Shown here piece by piece: positions 37,855 to 45,960 of a stretch of DNA of 64,000 bases (positions within the stretch are counted from its first letter, which is position 1; every line of letters begins with the position of its first letter). Source of the stretch: Candidatus Nitrotoga sp. BS. Its GTDB lineage: Bacteria > Pseudomonadota > Gammaproteobacteria > Burkholderiales > Gallionellaceae. The stretch spans positions 22,722-86,721 of the forward strand of contig NZ_CAKMLL010000056.1 of the NCBI RefSeq assembly GCF_927797785.1. Direction: 5' to 3'. A program made the translations under genes and the position numbers. The notes under the pieces were generated by a model that ran no database searches, was not told the DNA's origin, and was given only the letters and a program-made list of their open reading frames with translations.

Positions 37855-38970
37855 ATGAAAAAAGCCGAACAAGCTGTTCGTAATATTTTTTCCCTTGCGG
37901 ATATAAATATTAATGGCGAACGAGTATTTGATATTCAAATTAGTCGCCCTGAATTCTATGAGCGATTTTTGGCGGATGGCGTTATTGGTTTCGGTGAATC
38001 TTACATGGAAGGCTGGTGGGATTGCGAGGCGCTCGATGTAATGATAGACAAGGTACTGCGCGCTGATCTCGAGCACGCAGTCTCTCCATATAAAATGATA
38101 TTACCGTTTGTATTATCAAAAGTGATAAACCATCAGCGCCGTTCTCGCGCTTTTAAAATTGGTGAGTTTCACTATGATTTAGGCAATGACCTATATCAAA
38201 AAATGCTGGATAAACGCATGACCTACACCTGTGGTTACTGGAAAAATGCCCATGACCTGGAATCAGCGCAAGAAGCGAAACTGGATTTAGTGTGCCGCAA
38301 GATGGGGTTGCAACCTGGAATGCGAGTTTTGGATATCGGTTGTGGCTGGGGCAGTTTTGCCGCATTTGCAGCGGAAAAATATAAAGTTCAAGTATTGGGT
38401 GTAACGGTATCTAAGGAACAAATCGAACTTGGACAACAAATGTGTCATGGCCTTGATGTCGAATTGCGTTTGCAGGATTACCGAGATGTTAGCGGTCAAT
38501 TCGATCGCATAGTTTCTCTGGGTATGTTCGAACATGTCGGGCTAAAGAACTATGCAACTTACATGCAACAGGTTCGCCGTCTGCTTGTCGACGACGGTTT
38601 ATTTTTATTACACACCATCGGTACCAATACACCCAAGACCAGCGTCGATCCATGGACCGATAAATATATATTTCCTGGCGGAATGTTACCTACGATAAAA
38701 CAGATAGCTACGGCCAGCGAAGGTGTTTTCGTAACGGAAGATCTACATAATTTTGGAACAGATTATGACCGTACGCTGATGGCTTGGATGGCAAACGTGG
38801 ATGCCAACAAAACGGCATTGAAGCAAACGGGCTACGACGAACATTTTTACCGTATGTGGCGTTTTTTCTTACTCGGCGCTGCCGGTGGCTTTCGTTCGCA
38901 TCGAAATCACCTATGGCAAATTGTCTACTCTAAGCGTGGTGTAGATAACGGCTATCGGTCAATACGCTAG
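37855..38970 (+). CDS. cfa: Cyclopropane-fatty-acyl-phospholipid synthase
   Basis: This enzyme adds a methylene from S-adenosylmethionine across the double bond of unsaturated acyl chains in membrane phospholipids. The 371-residue product has a CFA N-terminal lipid-binding domain (FGESYMEGWWDCEALDVMID), the active-site block HYDLGNDLYQKMLDKRMTYT followed by CGYW (with the bicarbonate-site Cys), and the SAM motif VLDIGCGWGSFAAFAAEKY. VSLGMFEHVG and HNFGTDYDRTL are also family marks. The ATG at 37855 has AAGGAAAAACG upstream. Composition is AT-rich. It stands alone. Confidence 0.94.
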   Translation: MKKAEQAVRNIFSLADININGERVFDIQISRPEFYERFLADGVIGFGESYMEGWWDCEALDVMIDKVLRADLEHAVSPYKMILPFVLSKVINHQRRSRAFKIGEFHYDLGNDLYQKMLDKRMTYTCGYWKNAHDLESAQEAKLDLVCRKMGLQPGMRVLDIGCGWGSFAAFAAEKYKVQVLGVTVSKEQIELGQQMCHGLDVELRLQDYRDVSGQFDRIVSLGMFEHVGLKNYATYMQQVRRLLVDDGLFLLHTIGTNTPKTSVDPWTDKYIFPGGMLPTIKQIATASEGVFVTEDLHNFGTDYDRTLMAWMANVDANKTALKQTGYDEHFYRMWRFFLLGAAGGFRSHRNHLWQIVYSKRGVDNGYRSIR

Positions 38971-39014
38971 TGGATAGGCGAACTACTTCCGCTATCGTAA
39001 CTCTAGGTGCTAGG

Positions 39015-39123
39015 TAACGGGTCGAGTCGCTTGATTAATGCATTAAGCTTAAGGGTATCGAATTAGCGAATGAAATAGACGAGGTCTGTAGATTTAGTAT
39101 TAATCAAGTAACTGGACCCATTA
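39015..39123. repeat. 109-bp inverted-repeat element, TAACGGGTC...CTTGATTAA ends
   Basis: The left end (39015-39038, starting TAACGGGTCGAGTCGCTTG) and the reverse complement of the right end (39100-39123) agree at 20 of 24 positions. A further copy of one end is at 58036-58058. The interior does not code. Confidence 0.6.
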
Positions 39124-39199
39124 TTTTTATTCAGCACAACAGCTGCGCAAAAATGTTTCAAATGAAAATTAGGTTGTTACTGTGATGTCCAGACTATAT

Positions 39200-39359
39200 C
39201 TCGCTGCTCTGTTTTAAAACTTGCTTCTACCCCACATCAGGGCGGGAGCACTGAAATTAAACTAAGCCCCGGCTTCCCTTTAAGCTTGTGGCAGGTAGAG
39301 CATTGTTCTTGAACCAGCCACTTGCCGAATCCATTTCCCTCAACGGACAGTGCGGTCGA
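39200..39359 (-). pseudogene. Frameshifted relic of a cytochrome c N-terminal heme domain
   Basis: On the minus strand, codons from 39359 to 39237 read SVEGNGFGKWLVQEQCSTCH and then KLKGKPGLS before a stop. The heme site CSTCH is at 39288-39302. A shift of frame then gives LMWGRSKF. The tetraheme gene at 39486-40901 has QCSICHR and, about 20 residues later, DLMWGGVKFKRPW, so this is a decayed partial copy of that N-terminal heme domain just downstream of the intact gene. There is no start codon, and both a frameshift and stops interrupt it. Confidence 0.75.
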
Positions 39360-39485
39360 TCAAAGGAAAACAAAGAAAACCACTATCAAAATTGAAAAGC
39401 AAGGAAAGCTAGATCTGCATGATCGTCAGATTTCGCATACCTTGCCCTTCAAATAACTATTAATAACGAAAACTCAGGAAATTGT

Positions 39486-40901
39486 TTAGTTCGAGAAACT
39501 CCTAATGTAATTAATCAATTGCCATGTTTCTTCATCTTTAAGGTTTTTGAAGGCAGGCATGGCGGTTCCTGGAGAGCCCCCCTTGATGACGCCAAACATT
39601 TGCCCATCGGAAATGTTCTTCATAGTCTCCGAGCAGGTGAAATTCCGGGGCGCAGGATTGAGGCCTGACCCTCCAGGTCCCTTGCCATCCCCACTTTTTC
39701 CATGACAAAGCGCGCAGGCCATGGGCTTAGCCGTTTTATTAAACAATGTTTCTCCCGCTTTCAGATTGGCGGGTATCGGCTGTAGGGGATTTTTCATACT
39801 CATGTATTCTGAGGAAACCGCTTTGGTATTGCGGTTTTGTGGACAGTCTCCAGATTTTTTCGTCCCCGCCGCTGCCACCACTTTTGCCTCACCTTTGAAG
39901 GTTTCCCTCATATAAGCTATGACATCAGCAACGCCTTGAGATTTTAGAGTAAGGCCCCAGTAAGGCATATAGTGGGATTTTCCAACCGCCTTGCCGCCGT
40001 AATAGACTATGTTGTAGAGATAATCCAGAGGATATTGATCTAAAGCCGTTTTGGCGTGAACAGCGGGTTTGGGTTCCAGGCCCGATGCCGCCGGCCCGTC
40101 GCCTTCTCCTTTGGGACCGTGACACTGCGAGCAATATTCTTTATAAATGGTCTTACCTCGACTGGCACTGGCGTTTTGAAAATGTTCGCTCTTCCAAGGC
40201 TCATAAAATTTAAAACTATCGTCCCCTTCTGTGGCTATAAAACCTGAAATGTAATAAAGCCCAAGTTCGCTCACATCGGCCACAAATTCACCACTATGAG
40301 GAACAAAGTCCGGCGGGTTGGAGTTAAAACGCAAGATCCAGTCCTTATTCAGCCGTTTTCCTACATTGACGAAGGTCGCGCTTTGCGGCCCACCCAGTTT
40401 TTTCCCGTCGTCCATGATCTGATGACATCCGGTACAAGAATGGTCAATGAACAACTGCCTGCCGAAGGCAGCATGCTGTTCCGTGAAATGAGATAGGTCG
40501 AGGGCGTCCTTTTTGACTCGCGGATCCATAAAATGCTTTTTAAAATAATCTGCCACCAATTCCGCGTTATCTTTGGACAAGACCACGTGTTTCTCGGCCT
40601 TGGCCGATTCATCCCACCGGTAATTTTTCGGATAGACGTTTTCTTCATTACCGGTCAAGAAGCTTACTAACCAGGGACGTTTGAATTTGACTCCACCCCA
40701 CATTAAATCCGGCGCTTTGAGCTCAAATCGGGATTTTCCCTCTCCGGTAGTTCTATGGCAAATAGAGCATTGGTTTTTTATGATTTGTTCGGCGTTCTCT
40801 TCGCTACTGGCCGAAACTAAATTTGGCGTAATTGAGAAAATTAAAAGAAAATGGAAACAAAAAAATCCCACAATTTTTTTGATTTTAATTCGTTGAAACA
40901 T
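39486..40901 (-). CDS. Tetraheme c-type cytochrome, periplasmic
   Basis: A 471-residue exported cytochrome with a signal peptide (FFCFHFLLIFSITPNLVSA) and four heme sites: CSICH near residue 46, CTGCH near 158, CSQCH near 260 and CALCH near 405. Each sits in a class I-like cytochrome domain; the last two have the GPKGEGDGPAASGL and GKSGDGKGPGGSGL loops and distal Met candidates (SHYMPYWG, TAMPAFKNL). It thus looks like four fused or duplicated c-type domains used as a periplasmic electron wire. In iron- or nitrite-oxidising relatives such proteins link outer or periplasmic oxidoreductases to terminal oxidases, but no partner is adjacent. The relic downstream shows that this locus has been duplicated. 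Confidence 0.87.
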   Translation of the reverse strand: MFQRIKIKKIVGFFCFHFLLIFSITPNLVSASSEENAEQIIKNQCSICHRTTGEGKSRFELKAPDLMWGGVKFKRPWLVSFLTGNEENVYPKNYRWDESAKAEKHVVLSKDNAELVADYFKKHFMDPRVKKDALDLSHFTEQHAAFGRQLFIDHSCTGCHQIMDDGKKLGGPQSATFVNVGKRLNKDWILRFNSNPPDFVPHSGEFVADVSELGLYYISGFIATEGDDSFKFYEPWKSEHFQNASASRGKTIYKEYCSQCHGPKGEGDGPAASGLEPKPAVHAKTALDQYPLDYLYNIVYYGGKAVGKSHYMPYWGLTLKSQGVADVIAYMRETFKGEAKVVAAAGTKKSGDCPQNRNTKAVSSEYMSMKNPLQPIPANLKAGETLFNKTAKPMACALCHGKSGDGKGPGGSGLNPAPRNFTCSETMKNISDGQMFGVIKGGSPGTAMPAFKNLKDEETWQLINYIRSFSN

Positions 40902-41172
40902 AATGCCTCCTTATGTATAGAAATTTCACTCCGAAAAAACTCAATAATTCATTATTCATTTCTGAATAATTTTGTGACTTAATCTCCATCAAATTACGCC
41001 CACTCTTTGAGCCAATAGAAACTTCAACAAACAAGGAACGCCTGTTCAATCTGTGTAAAAGCGGTTGTCGGCTTACTTGTAAGGAAGTCCAGCGGGTAAA
41101 CGCAGTTTGCGCGATGAACTTGAGGAAGTCAATTGTCAAGTCCCGCTTGTTTATAAACGCGAGACTTCGGGG

Positions 41173-42555
41173 TCAGGCGACCAGGGTAAAGTAACACACC
41201 GTGGTAATCACGAGCGCTCCAATAAGATTGAGCGCTAGCCCTTCTCGCGCCATTTGCTGAATGCTGACTTTGCCAGTACCAAAAATGACGGAGTTGGGGG
41301 CAGTCGCAACCGGCAACATAAAAGCGCAACTGGCACTGATTGCTGCTGGTACCATTAATACAGCAGGTTCAATATTTGCAGCGATTGCGGCTGCAGCCAG
41401 AATCGGCATGAGTAACGTTGTTGTTGCGGTGTTGCTGGTCGCTTCAGTAAGAAAAGTGATAAAAAGACAAATAGCGCCGATCATCAAATAAGGGTGTAAA
41501 TCTGTCGGGCCGGTAAGCATTTGTCCCAATTGCCCGCTAAGCCCTGAAACCACGAATCCTTTAGCTAGACAAATTCCTCCTCCAAACAACAGCAGCACTC
41601 CCCAGGGAATTTTGACTGCAGTTTCCCAATTCAGCAATCGTTCACCTCGTCCATTGGGCACCAAAAACATAACGACAACCGCAATCAACGCTACAGATGC
41701 ATCATTTGCCTGAGGTAAGTCTAACCATTTACTCCAGCCTCCGAACGGCTCAGAGCGTGTGATCCACGCAAGCGCCGTCAATGCGAACAACCCCAATACT
41801 CTTTTTTCCTCACTCCGCCAATTCCCAGGCTCAGGTAGTACGAGCGATTTTCTGTGGGTCAAGTTACGGGTCAACCAAAAACCCATTATGGGCAAGAACA
41901 ACACGACGATCGGCAACGACCAGCCCATCCATTGGGTAAACCCAATCTCAGTACCCACATTCTCCGAATAAACCTGCATAAAGATAAGATTGGGAGGGGT
42001 GCCGATCGGGGTGCCAATTCCGCCCAAGCTGGCGGCATAAGCCATCCCTAGTAGCAGTGGCACCGCTAATTGCTTGTCTTCGGAGCGCTCCAGCACAGCC
42101 AGGGCAACAGGCAAGAGCATCAAGGCAGTTGCTGTGTTGGATATCCACATGCTCAGACATGCCGATGCCAGCATAAATCCAAACACGACTCTTCTACTAC
42201 TGTGCGCCCCGGTAAGCCGCATAAGATGTAATGCTACCCGCCGATGCGCGCCACTGGAAGACATCGCCATAGAGAGCATAAACCCGCCCAGCAATAACAG
42301 GATTAGTGGGCTACCATAGGCTTCTCCTACCTGCTTTGGCGAAAGAACGCCAACTAGCGGTAAAATTGATAGCGGTAACAGCGAAGTAACCGGGATCGGA
42401 ATGGGCTCAAATATCCACCAAATGATACAAACTACCGCAACCGCTGCGCACCAGCCAGCATCAGAATCGGCGCCTTGCTGTCCCAGCAGAAAAAATAACA
42501 GCGCGCCCAGCATTGGGCCTGCAAAAAGTGCGATTCTAGCAAGCTTCTTTCCCAT
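41173..42555 (-). CDS. DASS-family anion:sodium symporter
   Basis: A 460-residue membrane protein of the divalent anion:Na+ symporter family (SLC13-type). About 11-12 hydrophobic segments are visible. Both SNT sodium/substrate motifs are present: SMWISNTATALMLLPVA and FLTEATSNTATTTLLMPILA, and the family block GIGTPIGTPPNLIF. The substrate could be a dicarboxylate, sulfate or phosphate; sequence alone does not decide. The ATG at 42555 opens MGKKLARIALFAGPMLGA. It is a single gene, preceded by a 364-bp gap that holds a transposase relic. Confidence 0.88.
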   Translation of the reverse strand: MGKKLARIALFAGPMLGALLFFLLGQQGADSDAGWCAAVAVVCIIWWIFEPIPIPVTSLLPLSILPLVGVLSPKQVGEAYGSPLILLLLGGFMLSMAMSSSGAHRRVALHLMRLTGAHSSRRVVFGFMLASACLSMWISNTATALMLLPVALAVLERSEDKQLAVPLLLGMAYAASLGGIGTPIGTPPNLIFMQVYSENVGTEIGFTQWMGWSLPIVVLFLPIMGFWLTRNLTHRKSLVLPEPGNWRSEEKRVLGLFALTALAWITRSEPFGGWSKWLDLPQANDASVALIAVVVMFLVPNGRGERLLNWETAVKIPWGVLLLFGGGICLAKGFVVSGLSGQLGQMLTGPTDLHPYLMIGAICLFITFLTEATSNTATTTLLMPILAAAAIAANIEPAVLMVPAAISASCAFMLPVATAPNSVIFGTGKVSIQQMAREGLALNLIGALVITTVCYFTLVA

Positions 42556-42655
42556 GAAAATATTACCTGTCCGTAAAGCTCGATAGTTGGCTTATTCCGG
42601 CAATCGGAAACGTCAGTCAGTTTAATAGCTAAACAGGGGATATTCTAATGTGTGA

Positions 42656-42805
42656 GTAAAACTAATAGAGCGCTCACCAGATCGGAATGACGCCATCTTT
42701 GCGGTTTATGCGACGGGAAGTTATTCATTCCAGCAAATTGCCAAGCAATTCGGGGTACACTTCACAACGGTCGGTAGAGTTGTTAGGCAAGGAGGAGGGT
42801 GGTGA
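42656..42805 (+). pseudogene. C-terminal helix-turn-helix relic of a REP-type (Y1) transposase
   Basis: The plus frame reads SPDRNDAIFAVYATGSYSFQ and then QIAKQFGVHFTTVGRVVRQ before a stop at 42803. This is the DNA-binding helix-turn-helix found at the C-terminus of REP-associated tyrosine (Y1) transposases. The catalytic N-terminal domain with its HUH motif is missing, and a stop lies just upstream (42653). A repeat end of the CTAGCAGCCTGTCGGA family follows 10 bases after the stop. Confidence 0.7.
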
Positions 42806-42815
42806 GGGTGGAAGT

Positions 42816-42834
42816 AAGTCCGGCAGGCTGCTAG
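42816..42834. repeat. Solo right end of the CTAGCAGCCTGTCGGA repeat family (copy C)
   Basis: AAGTCCGGCAGGCTGCTAG matches the right ends of copies A and B with one change. No left end lies nearby. Confidence 0.75.
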
Positions 42835-42919
42835 AAGATCACCTGACCTGGCCACTTTCTTTTTAATTGCTTGAAAACTCTCCCACTGACATTCGACGAC
42901 ATCTTGAAATCCATGCCAA

Positions 42920-43276
42920 ATGAAAAAATCTGAAATTAAATTCACCATCACCCGCGACGACAAAAAGGTACCCGAAAAAATCGACTGGAGTTCATCTGAT
43001 ATCCAGGAACTAACAGCCGCATCTAATGCAATAATGATTGCTCTTTGGGATGGCAAGGAGCGGAATACGCTGCGTATTGATCTATGGACTAAAAGCATGA
43101 TGAAAGAGGATATGAAGAAGTTTTATCATCAAAGTCTTTTATTCATGGCAGATAACTTTGAACGTGCAACCGGAGATGTGGAAGCCTCACAAGCGATGCG
43201 AAATTTTGCGCAGATGCTGGGCGAAAAAATGAATCTGGTTATGGAAAATAAATTTTTTGCTCTAAAAAACGATTAA
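42920..43276 (+). CDS. GldC-like protein, copy 1
   Basis: A 118-residue protein strongly resembling GldC, a small cytoplasmic protein named for gliding motility in Bacteroidota. Visible family blocks are KSEIKFTITRDDKKVPEKID, NTLRIDLWTKSMMKEDMKKF and YHQSLLFMADNFERATGDVE, with an end GEKMNLV. No gliding machinery is seen in the window. The ribosome site is weak (the ATG follows ATCCATGCCAA). A second, related copy is at 43590, so this pair arose by duplication or joint transfer. Confidence 0.8.
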   Translation: MKKSEIKFTITRDDKKVPEKIDWSSSDIQELTAASNAIMIALWDGKERNTLRIDLWTKSMMKEDMKKFYHQSLLFMADNFERATGDVEASQAMRNFAQMLGEKMNLVMENKFFALKND

Positions 43277-43589
43277 ATCAACCAAAGTTTCCATTTCACT
43301 CCTAATAACATTCCAGCACCGATACTTCGTAGGGTTGTTACATATAGCGCCTGAATTTTTCTGTACATAATATTTTTATATTTCATTTTTTCAGTTAAGC
43401 TTGCAACCCTTTTTCTTCATCCAATGCTCACAATTTCATCAGTTCATGCTGTGGATAACGGTCTGGTTGGTGCAGGCTTCAAGTGGACAGGGAAATCGTA
43501 TCAAGATCGCCCCGACAGGACATGCATTAGCGGGGAGTCATTGGCTTAAAAGCCTTTCAACCAACATTTCTTTTAGGAGTTAATTAAAA
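43277..43589. other. 313-bp gap between the two GldC-like genes
   Basis: No supported gene; AT-rich. It contains the ribosome site and probably the promoter of the second copy. A 60-codon frame at 43401 lacks a start site and family features. Confidence 0.4.
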
Positions 43590-43931
43590 ATGACGAAATC
43601 TGAAATTAAATTCACAGTCACGCTTGACGACAACATGGTGGCAGAAAAAATTGACTGGAGCGCTTCTGATGCAAATCAGCACAACACGAGCAAAGGGGTA
43701 ATGATTTCAGTTTGGGATACTAAGGAAAACAATACAATGCGTATTGATTTCTGGACTAAAGATATGATGGTTGAGGAAATGTGTCAGTTTTATCACCAGA
43801 CTTTTTTATCAATGGCTGATACTTTTGAACGTGCTACCGGAGAAACGGATGCAGCGCAATCAATGCGTAATTTTGCCCAGCAGTTCGGCGAAAAAGTAAA
43901 TCTGTTCGCGAATAAAAAATTTGATTCGTAA
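43590..43931 (+). CDS. GldC-like protein, copy 2
   Basis: A 113-residue paralogue of the gene at 42920 with the same order of blocks: KSEIKFTVTLDDNMVAEKID, MRIDFWTKDMMVEEMCQFYH, and FLSMADTFERATGETDAAQS. About half of the positions match copy 1. It has a good ribosome site, TTTTAGGAGTTAATTAAAA before ATG, better than that of copy 1, and so is likely the better translated of the two. The 313-bp gap between the copies contains no gene. GldC function is not known in molecular detail. Confidence 0.82.
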   Translation: MTKSEIKFTVTLDDNMVAEKIDWSASDANQHNTSKGVMISVWDTKENNTMRIDFWTKDMMVEEMCQFYHQTFLSMADTFERATGETDAAQSMRNFAQQFGEKVNLFANKKFDS

Positions 43932-44012
43932 CGTCAAGATTAAGCAAAATGTGCAGTTATACATTATGTTACCGTTAAATTATATTATTACAATTAAAGA
44001 GGAAAGAATATT

Positions 44013-44234
44013 ATGAAAACAATCGGCGAACTAAAACAAGCTCTTGAAGACCTGCCAGATGATCGTGTGCTGAAGGCGCAGGTAATAGCCAAAAACGGGA
44101 GCGGGTGGACATTGGATGTCGAACTATGCGCTTCGGTACCGGTTGGCTCAAGTGCGCCAGGTGAATCAATGGCGGTGCTAAAACTAACCCATCCTGACTT
44201 GGAAACCATGCCAGAGTGGCCAGCACCTATGTGA
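44013..44234 (+). CDS. Small hypothetical protein
   Basis: A 73-residue acidic protein starting MKTIGELKQALEDLPDDRVL, with a Shine-Dalgarno AGAGGAAAG about 8 bases upstream. The pattern KTIGELKQALEDLPDD is typical of small conserved bacterial proteins that begin with a short helix and then beta strands, but I cannot name the family. It ends 22 bases before uppP and may be co-transcribed with it. Confidence 0.65.
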   Translation: MKTIGELKQALEDLPDDRVLKAQVIAKNGSGWTLDVELCASVPVGSSAPGESMAVLKLTHPDLETMPEWPAPM

Positions 44235-44256
44235 TACGGCACCTACCTAAGTCATT

Positions 44257-45075
44257 ATGGATACCACCCTGCTTATTGTTGCCTTCATTCTCGGTATTAT
44301 TGAAGGTCTGACCGAATTTCTGCCTATATCCAGTACTGGTCACCTGATCATTGCTGGCGACTTGCTCAACTTTAATGATGAGAGGGGCAAAGTATTCATG
44401 ATCGTAATTCAGCTGGGTGCGATTTTGGCCGTGGTATGGGAATTCCGAGCCAAGCTATTGGCGGTGACACGTGGCTTAGTGGTGCGCGAACCTGTAGCCT
44501 GGCGCTTTGCCAGCAACTTGTTGGTGGCACTTATGCCAGCAGTTGTGCTTGGGTTAGTATTTCACCACTGGATCAAGACCTATCTGTTTAATCCTTATAC
44601 AGTGGCGTTTGCGTTGATAGGGGGAGGGTTAGTGATTCTGTGGGTGGAAAAACGAGCATTTCACCCGCGAATTAAAAGTGTCGAAGATATGCGTTGGCAA
44701 GATGCAATCAAGATTGGATTTGCACAGTCGGTGGCCATGTTTCCTGGCGTTTCTCGCTCCGGTGCAACCATTATGGGCGGGATGATTTTTGGACTTGAGC
44801 GACGAGTTGCGACCGAGTTTTCTTTCTTTCTGGCTATTCCTACCATGTTCGGGGCAACAGTACTCGACCTTTACAAAAACTGGCATCTGCTATCAGCCAG
44901 CGATCTGCCCATATTCGCAGTAGGATTTATTGGCGCGTTTGTTAGTGCCTATCTGGCAATAGCAGCCTTACTTAAGTTCATTTCCAATCACACTTTTGTC
45001 GGGTTTGCTTGGTATCGCATTGCATTTGGTCTGCTGGTGCTGGTTACTGCCTATAGCGGAGTTATAGAATGGTAG
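44257..45075 (+). CDS. uppP: Undecaprenyl-diphosphatase UppP (BacA)
   Basis: An integral membrane phosphatase that converts undecaprenyl pyrophosphate to the monophosphate lipid carrier used for peptidoglycan and surface polysaccharides; extra copies give bacitracin tolerance. The 272-residue product has the catalytic boxes [19 protein letters not shown] and [20 protein letters not shown], with the active-site Arg and Glu/His residues, and about eight hydrophobic segments. The start reads [20 protein letters not shown]. No clear Shine-Dalgarno precedes the ATG. Confidence 0.96.
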   Translation: MDTTLLIVAFILGIIEGLTEFLPISSTGHLIIAGDLLNFNDERGKVFMIVIQLGAILAVVWEFRAKLLAVTRGLVVREPVAWRFASNLLVALMPAVVLGLVFHHWIKTYLFNPYTVAFALIGGGLVILWVEKRAFHPRIKSVEDMRWQDAIKIGFAQSVAMFPGVSRSGATIMGGMIFGLERRVATEFSFFLAIPTMFGATVLDLYKNWHLLSASDLPIFAVGFIGAFVSAYLAIAALLKFISNHTFVGFAWYRIAFGLLVLVTAYSGVIEW

Positions 45076-45113
45076 GCTCTCCAAGCAATGAGCTGCCGAT
45101 AGCCATTTAGAAC

Positions 45114-45566
45114 TTAGCGCTGTTCCCACGGTAATTTATTTGTCCGCCAGCCACCTAGCACATTACGGTGCTTGTTAGCGTCTTTGTCACCTTCAAAGCC
45201 TTCCAGTACGTTGTAGGACTCGGCATAACCAGCTTCGGCCGCAGCTACAGCAGCACTATGAGATCGGGCGCCACTGCGGCATATGAATAATACCAATGCT
45301 TCTTTGTCCACTTGCTGCTCAAGCTGCGTTACGAAATGCGGATTGGGTTTCATGCCGGGATAAGTAGCCCACTCAATTTCCGCTGCATCGGGGATATGCC
45401 CCACCCAGTCCAGCTCAGCCCGTGTGCGCACGTCAACCAGTTTGCTGCTGGGCGCAATTTGCAGTATTTCGTAAGCTTCATTTGGCAGCAGAGCGCCCTC
45501 GTAGGGTAAGTTCATGTCTTTGGCGCGTTTTTGCGCGGCGTTCAAAATTTCTGTGATTTTCCCCAC
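45114..45566 (-). CDS. Rhodanese-like protein
   Basis: A 150-residue single-domain rhodanese (sulfurtransferase fold). The core reads KLVDVRTRAELDWVGHIPDA, and the active loop is VLFICRSGARSHSAAVAAAE with catalytic Cys in CRSGARS. It may handle protein persulfides or sense thiol state. The start is GTG at 45566, with GGAGAAATGTC giving a good ribosome site. It is convergent with uppP and divergent from glnA. Confidence 0.88.
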   Translation of the reverse strand: MGKITEILNAAQKRAKDMNLPYEGALLPNEAYEILQIAPSSKLVDVRTRAELDWVGHIPDAAEIEWATYPGMKPNPHFVTQLEQQVDKEALVLFICRSGARSHSAAVAAAEAGYAESYNVLEGFEGDKDANKHRNVLGGWRTNKLPWEQR

Positions 45567-45766
45567 GACATTTCTCCATTATTGTTCGATATACAACCCG
45601 CAAGCATGGCTCGCGGAGGACGATTGCATACTATACTCAACACAGAAAAAATCCTATCCGCGTGTACCCTGCAAACTGCCAGTATCGAGATAATATAATG
45701 CCAATTCGGTAAGATTTAGTACAGGCATATGCGAACCGCACCGTTTTTCATCGTTATCATCAATCA

Positions 45767-45783
45767 AGCACTGAAATAGTGCA
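45767..45783. promoter_or_regulatory. NtrC-type binding site upstream of glnA
   Basis: AGCACTGAAATAGTGCA matches the NtrC half-site pattern GCAC-N7-GTGC exactly, with flanking bases close to the consensus TGCACCANNNTGGTGCA. It is 178 bases before the glnA start. A weak -24/-12 sigma-54 promoter candidate (TGGCAA at 45844 with TGAT near the -12 position) lies between them, but the -12 half is poor. Confidence 0.6.
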
Positions 45784-45960
45784 CATATGCGGTAAGCGCC
45801 CCGAAAAGGAGCGCATATTTATATCCATTTATCTTTGCGGATATGGCAAAATACTGATTTTAGTGCTGGAATATGACGTTGAACACTACATGCTTGATTC
45901 CTAGGTTTAAGTTTGTTTGATTTTTCAGTTTGGTTATTAACGATTATGGAGAAAATGATT

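Larger units (their letters stand above)
38971..39485. other. 515-bp gap with repeat and cytochrome relic
   Basis: Contains the 109-bp repeat at 39015-39123 and a decayed cytochrome fragment at about 39200-39359 on the minus strand (listed separately). Nothing else codes. Confidence 0.6.
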
